This document shows positions 25,343 through 35,767 of a stretch of 64,000 nucleotides of DNA, piece after piece. The notes below the pieces were generated by a model. The model was not told where the DNA came from. It searched no databases and saw only the letters and a program-made list of their open reading frames with translations. A program made the position numbers and the translations under genes. The stretch lies in the NCBI GenBank assembly GCA_016177705.1, contig JACOUT010000014.1:248001-312000 (forward strand). Reading direction: 5' to 3'. Origin of the DNA: Deltaproteobacteria bacterium (GTDB lineage Bacteria; Myxococcota; UBA727; VGSZ01). Position 1 is the stretch's first letter. Each line of letters begins with the position of its first letter.

Positions 25343-26115
25343 CGCGGTCGCTCCTTGGCGCCGCGGAGGCGCGCGCCCGCACGCGCGCGGGCCTTGCGGG
25401 TCGCGCTGGTGGCGGCGAGCGCGTGCAGCGCGCGCTCGTCGGCGGCCTCGAGCGCGGCGCGCAGCGTGTCGCGCGCGGCCGCAGCATCCTTGGCGCGCAG
25501 CAGCGCCAGCGTGAGCGCATAGCCGGCCAGGCTCTGCTCACGGTCGGCGATGAGCGCGTCGGCGAGCACGGGGTGCGCGTGCCAGACGGGCACGAGCGCG
25601 TTCATCACCAGCAGCGCGGCGAAGGAGCGCGCGGCCTCGAGCACGGCGCGCGCGAACTCGAGGTCGCGCGCGCGGTAGCGCGCGTCGTCGGTCTCCTTGG
25701 CCTGAAGGTCGGCCAGCGCCTGCAGGCGCGCCAGGTCGGCGTCGGTGGCGCGATCGCAGGCGGCGGCCACCGCCTCCGCCGCCACCGCACGCCGTAACTC
25801 GAGGAAGGAGCGCGCCAGCTCGGGCTTGGCCGCGAGATCGAGGTGCGCGAGCAGCCCCACCGTGCCGTGCTCGCGCACATCGAGCACGCGCACCCCCTCG
25901 CCCTGGCGCGCGCGCACCAGGCCTTCGGCCTCGAGGCGGGCCAGCGCCGCGCGCAGCGTGAGGCGCGAGACGCCGAGCGCCTCCGCGAGCTGCCGCTCGG
26001 GGGGGAGGTGCTCGCGGAAGCGCTCGGCCAACAGGTCGGCGCGCAGGCGCTCGACCACCGCGTCGACCGGGCGGGCCGGGCGGGACAGCGGGGCGATGGC
26101 AGCGGAAACCGACAT
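25339..26115 (-). CDS. GntR-family transcriptional regulator, FadR/FCD type
   Basis: 258 residues. The N-terminal winged helix (LPPERQLAEALGVSRLTLRAALARLEAEGLVRARQGEGV) is classic GntR. The C-terminal all-helical domain (about 95-240) fits FCD, but the usual metal ligands are not evident: where DxxFH is expected it reads DLEFARAV. It might bind an acyl-CoA-like ligand, as E. coli FadR does. It heads the operon with the helper and GMC genes and has a matching operator palindrome just upstream of its start, so autoregulation is likely. Confidence 0.92.
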   Translation of the reverse strand: MSVSAAIAPLSRPARPVDAVVERLRADLLAERFREHLPPERQLAEALGVSRLTLRAALARLEAEGLVRARQGEGVRVLDVREHGTVGLLAHLDLAAKPELARSFLELRRAVAAEAVAAACDRATDADLARLQALADLQAKETDDARYRARDLEFARAVLEAARSFAALLVMNALVPVWHAHPVLADALIADREQSLAGYALTLALLRAKDAAAARDTLRAALEAADERALHALAATSATRKARARAGARLRGAKERPR

Positions 26116-26120
26116 GGTTC

Positions 26121-26135
26121 AATGGTTAAACCATT
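26121..26135. promoter_or_regulatory. Operator palindrome for the FadR-type regulator
   Basis: AATGGTTAAACCATT is a perfect 7-1-7 palindrome centred 13 bases upstream of the regulator start. It carries the TGGT...ACCA core seen in FadR/PdhR-type operators. A further TGGTT half-site lies at 26115-26119, over the start codon. It sits in the 53-bp gap between the regulator and the divergent lipoprotein gene at 26169, so it could affect both. Its AT content stands out from the flanking GC-rich DNA. Confidence 0.8.
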
Positions 26136-26168
26136 AGAGAGGCGCTGGCAAGCGCTATCCTTGGGCAG

Positions 26169-27971
26169 ATGCACGCGCGACCCGTCACCCTGGCCACGCT
26201 GGCCGTGCTCCTGCACGCTGGGGCCTGCGACTGCGGCGGCGAGCCCATCGTGGCGACGCAACCGCGCGCGCAGGCACCTGCGCTGCTCGACTTCGGTCCC
26301 ATCGGTGAAGGCACGACGGTGACGCGCCCCGTGGTGATCGAGAACGTCGGCCAGGCCGAGCTCGAGCTCACCGGCGTCATCGGCGCCGGCAGCTCCCCTG
26401 AGCTCACGCTCGAGACGCCGTCGCTGCGCATCGCGCCGCGCGAGAGCGGCGAGGTCAACGTCCGCTTTGCGCCCATCGGCGTCGGAGAGGACAACGGCAG
26501 CGTGGTGTTCGCCACCAACGATCCGCGCGCACCGGAGCTGACGGTGGCGCTGCATGGCGGGCCCATCGAGCCCACGCTGAGCGCGCCCGAGCTGGTCGAC
26601 TTCGCGCCCGCCGACGCCAGCATCGTGTCGCGCCTGGTGGTGCTGCAAAACGACGGGCTGGCCACGCTGCACCTCGACAGCATCGCCGTCGACGTGGGCG
26701 CCAACCCGCAGTTCCAGACCGACGCGCCCTTCGACGTCGACGTGCTGCCCGCCGGCCAGTTGCAGTTCCAGGTGACGCACGCGCGCGCGCTGCGCACCGA
26801 CGAAGGGCGCCTGCTGATCCGCTCGAGCGACCCAGCGGACGCCCCACAAGGCGGCGTGCGCGCGGTGCGCCTGCTGCCCGATCCGCTCGGGCCCTGCGAG
26901 GACGGCCTCGACAACGACGGCGACGACCTGTCCGACTTCCCCGACGACCCGGGGTGCTCGGACTACTTCGACGACACCGAGGAGAACCAGGTCGAGTGCG
27001 TCGACACCGCCACGCGCATCTGCGGCACCGACCTGGGGGTGTGCGAGCCCGGCCTGCAGACCTGCGCGGGCGGTGCGTACGGGCCGTGCGAGGGCGAGAC
27101 GTCGGGCAACCCCACCGAGGCGCAGTGCGACGGCGCGGACGACGACTGCGACGGCCGCACCGACGAGGAGATCACCGAGGCCTGCGTCATCAACGGCTGC
27201 GCGGGGCTGCGCGCGTGCGTCGAGGGCGACGCCGGTGTGTTCGGCCCGTGCATCCCCAACGTGTCGAGCGCCGAGGTGTGCAACACGCTCGACGACAACT
27301 GCGACGGCACGCCCGACAACCTACCGCCGCAGTCGTGCGTGGGACCGGGGAGCTGCGCCGGCTCACAGCTCTGCGACGCGGCCACCGGCAGCTACGGCTC
27401 GTGTTTCTGCAATGGCGTGTGCGGCGACGGCGCCGTCGACCTGAACGAGCAGTGCGACGACGGCGACACGCAGAGCGGCGACGGCTGCAGCGGCGCCTGC
27501 CGGGACGAGTTCTGCGGCGACGGCCTGCGTCAGATCGGCCTGGGCGAGCAGTGCGACGACGGCAACACCGTCCCCGGCGACGGCTGCGAGAACGACTGCA
27601 CCGTCTCCGTGGCGGCGTGTGATGCCACCGGCAGGTACACGCTCGCCACGCCCATCAGCTACGCGTGCTGTTTCTTCATCAACCAGAACATCACGCAGTG
27701 GGTGATCGCACCGAGCGACACGGCGACGACAGGCTCACCGGCCGGCGTCGGCATGATCGGCAACGCCGCCATGTGCCCGAGCGGGACCTTCAGCCAATCG
27801 TTCACCGAGGCGGGTGGCTGCACCGAGACCTACAGCATCGACGGCACCTTCACCGGCGCGGACACGTTCTCCGGCACCTACACGCTCGAGTTCATCGGCC
27901 AGGACTGCGACTGCTCCGGCCTCGATACGCCGTGCGTGACCACGACGTTCCCGTTCACCGCCACGCGCTAG
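26169..27971 (+). CDS. Lipoprotein with ASH-like domains and Cys-rich MopE/DUF4215 repeats
   Basis: 600 residues. The signal (LATLAVLLHAGAC) ends in a lipobox Cys. Two ASH/HYDIN-like Ig modules follow (LDFGPIGEGTTVTRPVVIENVG, LVDFAPADASIVSRLVVLQN). Next come MopE-type Cys/Asp repeats with CxDGxDNDGDD and CDGADDDCDGRTDE, which are calcium-binding-like. Two DUF4215 units (CGDGxxxxxEQCDDGNxxxGDGC) follow, then a short C-terminal domain with CDCSGLDTPC. It is a typical myxobacterial secreted surface protein. It is divergent from the GntR regulator with 53 bp between, so shared control is possible but not shown. Confidence 0.88.
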   Translation: MHARPVTLATLAVLLHAGACDCGGEPIVATQPRAQAPALLDFGPIGEGTTVTRPVVIENVGQAELELTGVIGAGSSPELTLETPSLRIAPRESGEVNVRFAPIGVGEDNGSVVFATNDPRAPELTVALHGGPIEPTLSAPELVDFAPADASIVSRLVVLQNDGLATLHLDSIAVDVGANPQFQTDAPFDVDVLPAGQLQFQVTHARALRTDEGRLLIRSSDPADAPQGGVRAVRLLPDPLGPCEDGLDNDGDDLSDFPDDPGCSDYFDDTEENQVECVDTATRICGTDLGVCEPGLQTCAGGAYGPCEGETSGNPTEAQCDGADDDCDGRTDEEITEACVINGCAGLRACVEGDAGVFGPCIPNVSSAEVCNTLDDNCDGTPDNLPPQSCVGPGSCAGSQLCDAATGSYGSCFCNGVCGDGAVDLNEQCDDGDTQSGDGCSGACRDEFCGDGLRQIGLGEQCDDGNTVPGDGCENDCTVSVAACDATGRYTLATPISYACCFFINQNITQWVIAPSDTATTGSPAGVGMIGNAAMCPSGTFSQSFTEAGGCTETYSIDGTFTGADTFSGTYTLEFIGQDCDCSGLDTPCVTTTFPFTATR

Positions 27972-27998
27972 GGCTCGGACGAGGGAAACCGACGCGAA

Positions 27999-28016
27999 CG
28001 GGCGTAGGTGCGCCCG
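27999..28016. terminator. Possible bidirectional terminator hairpin
   Basis: CGGGCG TAGGTG CGCCCG forms a 6-bp GC stem with a six-base loop in the 55-bp space between two convergent genes. No T-run follows on either strand, so termination would be weak or Rho-assisted. Confidence 0.3.
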
Positions 28017-28026
28017 GTCCGTGCGT

Positions 28027-28347
28027 TCAACCGTCGTCGAAGCCGAGCGCGAAGTGCAGCGCCGCGCGCGCATGCGTGAGCTTCCTCGGCGTCAAGGTGG
28101 CGATGACGGCGCCGATGCGCGCCTTCTGCACCGTCTGCAGATGATCGAGGTTGACGGCGCACTCCTTGGGCATGCCGTCCTCCGGTCCGAGCACCACTTC
28201 GCTCGGGATGCCGCGGACGGTGCTGGTGACCGGCGCCACCGTCACCTCGCCGAGGTACTCGATGGCGGAGGTGCGGGTGAGGACGACGACGGGCCGGCGC
28301 TTGTCCGGTGCGGCGAAGCGATACCAGCGGACCTCACCGCGTCTCAT
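28027..28347 (-). CDS. MazF/PemK-family endoribonuclease toxin
   Basis: 106 residues. RRGEVRWYRFAAPDKRRPVVVLTR is the MazF N-terminal strand block (GEVxxxxxxxxxGxxRPVVVL). VTVAPVTSTVRGIPSEVVLG carries the conserved T-S-T region, and ECAVNLDHLQTVQKARIGAVIATL matches the C-terminal helix. MazF toxins cut single-stranded mRNA in a sequence-specific way. It overlaps its antitoxin by 4 bp (28344-28347), as expected. Confidence 0.92.
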   Translation of the reverse strand: MRRGEVRWYRFAAPDKRRPVVVLTRTSAIEYLGEVTVAPVTSTVRGIPSEVVLGPEDGMPKECAVNLDHLQTVQKARIGAVIATLTPRKLTHARAALHFALGFDDG

Positions 28348-28574
28348 TCGGGCCAGACCTGCTCTGACTCCCAGCCGTCGAGCTCGCCGGCTCGGGCCGG
28401 CTGCTTGCGGTAGCCCTCCCGATGACGGCGCTCGAGCTCGCGGATCGCCTCCTTGCGCAGCGCGGCGGCGAGCGCTTCCCGCGTGAAGGCCGAGCGCGAC
28501 AGGCCCAAGCGGCGAGCGGCCTTGTCGACGGCGGCGACCAGTTGCTCATCGAGCGTCATCTGCACGGTGCGCAT
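28344..28574 (-). CDS. Ribbon-helix-helix antitoxin paired with MazF-like toxin
   Basis: 76 residues from the ATG at 28574. MRTVQMTLDEQLVAAVDKAARRLGLSRSAFTREALAAAL is a ribbon-helix-helix domain, followed by a charged tail (EAIRELERRHREGYRKQP, WESEQVW) that should neutralise the toxin. RHH rather than AbrB-type antitoxins occur with some MazF toxins. It heads the operon and likely represses it through the TAGCTA repeats just upstream. Confidence 0.88.
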   Translation of the reverse strand: MRTVQMTLDEQLVAAVDKAARRLGLSRSAFTREALAAALRKEAIRELERRHREGYRKQPARAGELDGWESEQVWPE

Positions 28575-28585
28575 GTGGATGATTC

Positions 28586-28603
28586 TAGCTAGACACATAG
28601 CTA
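28586..28603. promoter_or_regulatory. Twin TAGCTA sites upstream of the MazEF-like pair
   Basis: Two copies of the palindromic hexamer TAGCTA (28586-28591 and 28598-28603) lie with centres 12 bp apart in an AT-rich patch, 11 bases upstream of the antitoxin start. Ribbon-helix-helix proteins bind such paired half-sites about one helical turn apart, so this is a good operator candidate. Confidence 0.55.
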
Positions 28604-28678
28604 TCAGCAACGAAGCGACTGGCTGCGCTCGTGCCCCCGCTCCCCGCGCCCCCGCCCGCGGTGGTAGATCCACCACCG

Positions 28679-31297
<2,619 letters not shown>

Positions 31298-31367
31298 GTG
31301 CGGGCTCCGGCGCGTCGACCGCAACGCGCTGCTTGAGGCCTCCCTGCGCCTGCGCGATGATCGCCGC

Positions 31368-31568
31368 GTGGCATCAACCAGACCCGCGGAGCGCATCATC
31401 TCCGTCACCGTGCCCGGCCGAGGCACCGGCGAACCGACGACACCCGAGCAGCGGCTGCGATTCCTCGAGGAGCTGATCCGCGACGCCTGCGTCTTCGCCG
31501 GCATAGACGCCACAATGCCGCTGCGGCGCGACGTGGTCCGCGTGCTGCGCCGTCGGAGACGGCGGTGA
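31368..31568 (+). CDS. Small protein translationally coupled to a nucleotidyltransferase
   Basis: 66 residues from a GTG at 31368 (start uncertain: no strong ribosome-binding site, and the frame is open upstream). RIISVTVPGRGTG is followed by a helical stretch EQRLRFLEELIRDACVF and an Arg-rich tail. Its TGA overlaps the next start (GTGA at 31565-31568). Genes of this size commonly precede minimal nucleotidyltransferase-like proteins, where they act as a partner or antitoxin, but no domain was identified here. The ClpB gene ends 70 bp upstream. Confidence 0.5.
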   Translation: MASTRPAERIISVTVPGRGTGEPTTPEQRLRFLEELIRDACVFAGIDATMPLRRDVVRVLRRRRRR

Positions 31569-32116
31569 CCGCGCGGCTCGAGCTACACCGCGACTATCAG
31601 GACATGCTGGAAGCGCTCGCGCGTACCGGCGCCGAATTCGTCGTCCTCGGCGGCCATGCGGTTGCCGCGCACGGCTTCGTCCGCGCTACCAAGGACCTGG
31701 ACATCCTGGTGCGCCCGTCGCGCGAGAACGGTGAGCGCGTGGTGCTCGCACTGGCGCGCTACGGGGCGCCGCTCCTCGGCGTCACCGCCGACGACTTCGC
31801 AGCAGAAGGCCTGGTCTTCCAGGTAGGCGTGGCGCCGCGACGCATCGATCTCCTCACTGCTGCTACGGGGCTTTCATTCGATGAGGCGTTGGCTGGGCAC
31901 CTCGAGGTGCAGAGCGGCACCGTGAGCATTCCGATCGTGAGCCTGCACGCGCTGCTCAAGAACAAGCGAGCCACCGACCGACCGGAGGACCGCCGGGACG
32001 TGCGCGAGCTCGAGAAGCTGCACGGCCTGGCGCAAGCACCTCGTGCGCCGAAGCGGCGTGCCAAGGCGAGCGCCAAGCCGCCCCGACGACCTTCACCTCC
32101 AAGCCGTCGCCGCTGA
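31565..32116 (+). CDS. Nucleotidyltransferase-like protein (MNT/DUF6036-type)
   Basis: 183 residues from a GTG at 31565. FVVLGGHAVAAHGFVRATKDLDILVRPS is the nucleotidyltransferase core: GGxAVxxHGxxRxTxDxD, with the metal-binding DLD. The body is followed by a Lys/Arg/Pro-rich tail (RRAKASAKPPRRPSPPSRRR) that could bind nucleic acid. Such proteins are found as toxin-antitoxin partners or in defence islands, sometimes moving AMP onto a target. It is coupled by 4 bp to the small upstream gene. Confidence 0.82.
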   Translation: MTARLELHRDYQDMLEALARTGAEFVVLGGHAVAAHGFVRATKDLDILVRPSRENGERVVLALARYGAPLLGVTADDFAAEGLVFQVGVAPRRIDLLTAATGLSFDEALAGHLEVQSGTVSIPIVSLHALLKNKRATDRPEDRRDVRELEKLHGLAQAPRAPKRRAKASAKPPRRPSPPSRRR

Positions 32117-32162
32117 GCGGGCTCACCGCGCCCCAGCACCCCGCAGTGAAGCGATCGACCAG

Positions 32163-33554
32163 CTACGCGACGCCGCGAGGCGCGGTGGGCGCGCTTCCCA
32201 AGCCGCCGTACAGCTTCATGAAGATCGCGAGCGGCACCTCGAGCACGTCCTTGTCGCCGATGATGCCGAGCGTGTTGTTGCGCACCGACCAGGGGTTCGA
32301 TCCCCAGGGGTTGCGCACCTTGACGTAGCGCTCGCCGCCGCGCTCCTCGACGCCCAGGATCGAGTAGGCGTGGTCGCCCATGACGCCGCTGTTGGCGAAC
32401 GGCAGCGTGGGCGTCTCGACGCGCGACCAGGTGACCATGGCCTCGTGCGCCGCGCTGCGCTTCTTGAGCGCGAGCCACATCGCGTCGGCGGGCGTCGCGT
32501 CGCAGTCGAAGTGCCGCCCGGCCGCGCCGAGGATGGCCTCGAAGGCCTCGAAGGGGTAGCCCGCACGCACACCGTCGTAGCCGCCCTTCCACTGCGCGTA
32601 GGCCTTCTCGACGATGGGAAACCAGATGTCGCCGGCGCTCGACGATCCGTAGAGCGGCTTGCTGCCGCGCAGGTACACCTGTTTGGTGACCGTCACCTCG
32701 TCGGCGAGGTAGCGCCCCTTGTCGTGATCGAAGCGTTGGAAGGTCACCGTGTAGGTGCCGTCCTTGTTCTCCTTGATGATGTTGCGCAGGTGCTCGGGAT
32801 TGGTGGACGCGATGGCGTCGCAGGCCGCCACCAACCAGCAATCGCCCAGCTCCCCCTGCACGGCGGTGCGCGGCGCCGGGCCGCCGACGCCGAACAAGGG
32901 ACCGGTGAGCGGACCCATGGTCGCGTTCTGTGTTTGCGAGGTCGGGCGCGGCTCGGCGCTCGGCTCGGCCGGGGGCGCCATCAGGTAGCCGAAGCCCGTG
33001 TCGACCCGTGTGACGCCGTCGCTCGTCGACACCTGCCAGGTGTCGCCCCGCTGCCCCGTGAGTCGGGCGTCCCGCGGCAGCCGGCCTTCCTCGTCGAGGA
33101 TGAAGGTGGTGACCTCCTTGGTGCGCGAGTTGGTCAGGATGAGCTGGTTGCCGGCGGCGCCGATGACGTCGTTCTTGCTGACGTTGCTGAAACGGAAGCC
33201 GTCGCCGTCGGGCACCAGCCGAATGCCTTGCTGACGTACCACCGGTGCGCGGCCATCGATGGACTCGATCTCCTTGAGGCGCACCCGCACGGTGCTGGCG
33301 CCGCTCTTGAGGCGGAATTGGTCGCCGTCGCGCGCGGCGGGCAGCTCGACGGCAAAGGAGCCGTCGGCGCCCGCCTTGGCATGCACGTAGACGTCGCTCG
33401 CGTCGGCCGGCGCGAACGGCGCCTGGCTTTTGTTCTCGACCACCACCTCGGCGTTGGGGGTGGTCTTGCCCTCGAGCACCACCTTGGCCGTGGTGCCAGG
33501 CACTTCGCCCTTCTTCGGATCGGCGCGCTTGAAGCGCACGCCGTCGATGGTCAC
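32163..33554 (-). CDS. Bacterial calpain-like cysteine peptidase (family C2)
   Basis: 463 residues from a GTG at 33554. The catalytic domain shows QGELGDCWLVAA (Cys239, with Gln233 for the oxyanion hole), then GDHAYSILGVEE (His395) and VRNPWGSNPW (Asn415): the full calpain Cys-His-Asn set. The first 100 residues form an Ig-like or regulatory beta domain (AKVVLEGKTTPNAEVVVENKS). The middle (about 110-200) is also beta-rich. No signal peptide was seen, and no EF-hand. It overlaps the small upstream gene by 4 bp (33551-33554). Confidence 0.92.
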   Translation of the reverse strand: MTIDGVRFKRADPKKGEVPGTTAKVVLEGKTTPNAEVVVENKSQAPFAPADASDVYVHAKAGADGSFAVELPAARDGDQFRLKSGASTVRVRLKEIESIDGRAPVVRQQGIRLVPDGDGFRFSNVSKNDVIGAAGNQLILTNSRTKEVTTFILDEEGRLPRDARLTGQRGDTWQVSTSDGVTRVDTGFGYLMAPPAEPSAEPRPTSQTQNATMGPLTGPLFGVGGPAPRTAVQGELGDCWLVAACDAIASTNPEHLRNIIKENKDGTYTVTFQRFDHDKGRYLADEVTVTKQVYLRGSKPLYGSSSAGDIWFPIVEKAYAQWKGGYDGVRAGYPFEAFEAILGAAGRHFDCDATPADAMWLALKKRSAAHEAMVTWSRVETPTLPFANSGVMGDHAYSILGVEERGGERYVKVRNPWGSNPWSVRNNTLGIIGDKDVLEVPLAIFMKLYGGLGSAPTAPRGVA

Positions 33555-33904
33555 GGCGCGCCTCGCAGCGCCTGCTCGACTTCCTCGACGGCGTAGCTGT
33601 CGGGGCCGTAGCGCCCGAGGATGTTCGCGTCGGCGTCGAGCAGGAACGGGCCGCGCACGCCCTTGTGGAGCGCGTACCCGGCAGGCGGCTTGGTGACGAC
33701 GATCTCAGCACCTGGCGTACCCCGCAGCGCGCGGGTGACGCGCAGGGTCACCTGCTGCGCGGGACGGGGAGCCGCGCTCTCGATGGGCGCGCCCTTGTCA
33801 TCGCGCGGCCAGGCGCCGAGGTCGCGCACGGCGGTGACCTCGGCCTCGACCACCGTGCGAGCGGCGGGCAGAACCTCGTCGAGCGGCTCGGGGGGAAGCG
33901 CCAC
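33551..33904 (-). CDS. Small hypothetical protein coupled to calpain gene
   Basis: 117 residues from a GTG at 33904 (a further upstream start at 33940 is possible). The body is beta-rich: AARTVVEAEVTAVRDLG, QQVTLRVTRALRGTPG, EIVVTKPPAGYALHKG and GPFLLDADANILGRYGPDSY, which resembles a small OB- or transthyretin-like domain found in secreted or thioredoxin-linked proteins. No signal peptide in the chosen frame. Its stop overlaps the calpain GTG, so it may be an inhibitor or partner, though this is only suggested by coupling. Confidence 0.62.
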   Translation of the reverse strand: MALPPEPLDEVLPAARTVVEAEVTAVRDLGAWPRDDKGAPIESAAPRPAQQVTLRVTRALRGTPGAEIVVTKPPAGYALHKGVRGPFLLDADANILGRYGPDSYAVEEVEQALRGAP

Positions 33905-33998
33905 GGGACCAGGGTACCGTCGCCATGAGCGCGCCCGCAACGGCGGCGGCTCGTGGCGGGGAGGGACCGTGACGTGAGACGCGCGCTATGCTGCGCCG

Positions 33999-34820
33999 GT
34001 GGAGCCCGGCAGCGACGACCTCGCGCTCGAGCGCGTCGCCTTCGACGTCAAGCGCGAGGGCTTCGACCTGTTCCGCGCCGCCTGCCTGGTCTCGCGCGTG
34101 GCCGACCAGACCGCCGACGTGCAGAGCAGCGTCGAGGTGATCGAGCGCTGGGCCGACCTCGTCCGTCCCGCGTCCGGCAACGTCAGCGACGCGCGCGTGC
34201 GCCTGGTGCACCACCTGTTCATCGACCAGCGCCTGCGCGGCGACGTCACGCTGCAAGACGAGCCGACCGCCCTGTTCATCGACCGCGTGCTCGAGTCGCG
34301 GCGCGGCCTGCCGATAGCACTCTCCTTGATCACGCTGGCGGTCGCCGAGGCCGCCGGCTTGCCCGCCTTTCCCGTGGCGCTGCCGCAGCACTTCTTGATC
34401 GGGCTCGGCCGCCACGAGTCGTTCGTGCTGGTCGATCCCTTCGCGGGCGGCCGGCTGCTCAAGCTCGAGGACGTGTTCGCCATCAGCGGCGTCAGCACCG
34501 TCGAGGGGCTGGCCGAGGCCATCGGCGCCAGCACGCCCGATCGGGTGCTGATGCGCCTGCTCGCCAACCTGCACGCCTGTTACCTGCGTCGCGGCGACCG
34601 CGGTCCGCTGGTGCGCGTGCTGTCGCGCATGCTGATCTTCGATGCGAGGAATGCCGGGCTGTGGTTGCAGCGCGCGCAGCTCCGCATGGAAGACGCCGAT
34701 TTCACGGGCGCGGCCGACGACGTGCAGCAGGCGCGTCAGTTGCCGCTCGAGGGCGACTGGCTGCGTGTGGCCGACGACGTCGCCCGCCGCCTCGACGCGC
34801 TCGCCAAGACGCCGCAGTAG
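33999..34820 (+). CDS. SirB1/transglutaminase-like family protein
   Basis: 273 residues from a GTG at 33999. VRLVHHLFIDQRLRGDV, LFIDRVLESRRGLPIALSLI and PVALPQHFLIGLG are the SirB1 family blocks (NSxLxxVLxxRxGxPIxLxxL). These proteins have a transglutaminase-like fold and usually lack clear catalytic residues. Here the Cys position appears not to be conserved. A TPR-like helical pair follows (WLQRAQLRMEDADFTGAADDVQQARQLPLEG). It reads divergently from the gene pair at 33904-32163 with 94 bp between. Confidence 0.85.
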   Translation: MEPGSDDLALERVAFDVKREGFDLFRAACLVSRVADQTADVQSSVEVIERWADLVRPASGNVSDARVRLVHHLFIDQRLRGDVTLQDEPTALFIDRVLESRRGLPIALSLITLAVAEAAGLPAFPVALPQHFLIGLGRHESFVLVDPFAGGRLLKLEDVFAISGVSTVEGLAEAIGASTPDRVLMRLLANLHACYLRRGDRGPLVRVLSRMLIFDARNAGLWLQRAQLRMEDADFTGAADDVQQARQLPLEGDWLRVADDVARRLDALAKTPQ

Positions 34821-34931
34821 CGACGCGCGACCGCGACAGCGTTGTCCTACGACGTCGTTGTCAGAGATGGGCGTCACCGTGTCCGGTGCTGGATCCGGGA
34901 GTAGAGTGCCCGGCACTTGGAGAGGACACCC

Positions 34932-35681
34932 ATGAAATACAACATGACCTTGCGCTCGTTGACCGCGTGCACCTTCGCCATCCCCGCGCTTTTCGCCTGC
35001 ACCAACATCGACAGCGTCGACCTCGACACCGACGCCATGCAACCCACCATCAACGTGCGCTCTACCGAGGGCGCCGACGGATCGAGCGTGTCGGTGGTGC
35101 TGCACGTCGGCAACTCGCCCACCACCTTCGTCGAGCTGCAGGGCGACGACACGCTCACCGGTACCGCGGGCGAGCAGACGGTCACGCTCGAGGTCTTCGA
35201 GCTACTCGGCGTGCCCGAGTACACGGGGGACGTCGACACCAAGGCCGCCGGCGACGTTGTCACCATCGCCTTCACGCGCACCGAGGAGGGCAAGGAGAGC
35301 GCGCCCGACTCGAACGTGGCGCTGACCGAGCCGCTCGCGCTCACCGCGCCCGCGGGCGGCGCCACGTCGTCGCGCGCGGCCGACCTCGCGATCGCCTGGA
35401 CCAGCGAGGCCAGCGAGGATCAAGTGAGGGTCGGCTGGAGCGGCGAGTGCGTCGAGGGCGGCTCGCGCGACGTCACCGGCGGCGCCAGCAGCCTGACGCT
35501 CGAGGCCGGCAGCATCGTCAAGCGCGAGCAGGGCGAAAACGAGGAGGAGCCGGTGCCGGACAACTGCGACGTGACGCTGACGCTGTCGCGCAGCAGGAGC
35601 GGCACCATCGACGCGGCCTTCGAGGGTGGCTCCATCACCCACACGTTCTCCGACAGCGTGACCTTCGCCTCCCAGCTCTGA
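34932..35681 (+). CDS. Predicted lipoprotein of unknown function
   Basis: 249 residues from the ATG at 34932 (GGAGAGGA upstream). The signal ends CTFAIPALFAC with a lipobox Cys. The mature chain is beta-rich and acidic (TEGADGSSVSVVLHVGNSPTTF, DDTLTGTAGEQTVTLEVFE) with one further Cys pair (GECVEGG, DNCDVTL). It ends in an Ig-like pattern (GSITHTFSDSVTFASQL). A strong hairpin follows at 35697, so it is probably monocistronic. No family was recognised. Confidence 0.76.
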   Translation: MKYNMTLRSLTACTFAIPALFACTNIDSVDLDTDAMQPTINVRSTEGADGSSVSVVLHVGNSPTTFVELQGDDTLTGTAGEQTVTLEVFELLGVPEYTGDVDTKAAGDVVTIAFTRTEEGKESAPDSNVALTEPLALTAPAGGATSSRAADLAIAWTSEASEDQVRVGWSGECVEGGSRDVTGGASSLTLEAGSIVKREQGENEEEPVPDNCDVTLTLSRSRSGTIDAAFEGGSITHTFSDSVTFASQL

Positions 35682-35696
35682 TCCAGGCCGGCACCC

Positions 35697-35720
35697 CCCG
35701 GGCTCGCCGCCGAGCCCGGG
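35697..35720 (+). terminator. Strong GC stem-loop, likely terminator
   Basis: CCCGGGCTCG pairs perfectly with CGAGCCCGGG around a four-base CCGC loop (10-bp stem). A short T-bearing stretch (AGTTTCT) lies a few bases downstream. It lies in the 86-bp gap after the lipoprotein stop. Confidence 0.7.
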
Positions 35721-35767
35721 CCGGACAGTTTCTCGCGGGATCGACGGTGATCTAGAGTCGCCTGGTC

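Noticed and set aside
22767..25541. A 924-codon frame taken as one GMC protein.
   Set aside because: The first 400 codons are a shadow of the two genes upstream; the GMC sequence starts at 24332.
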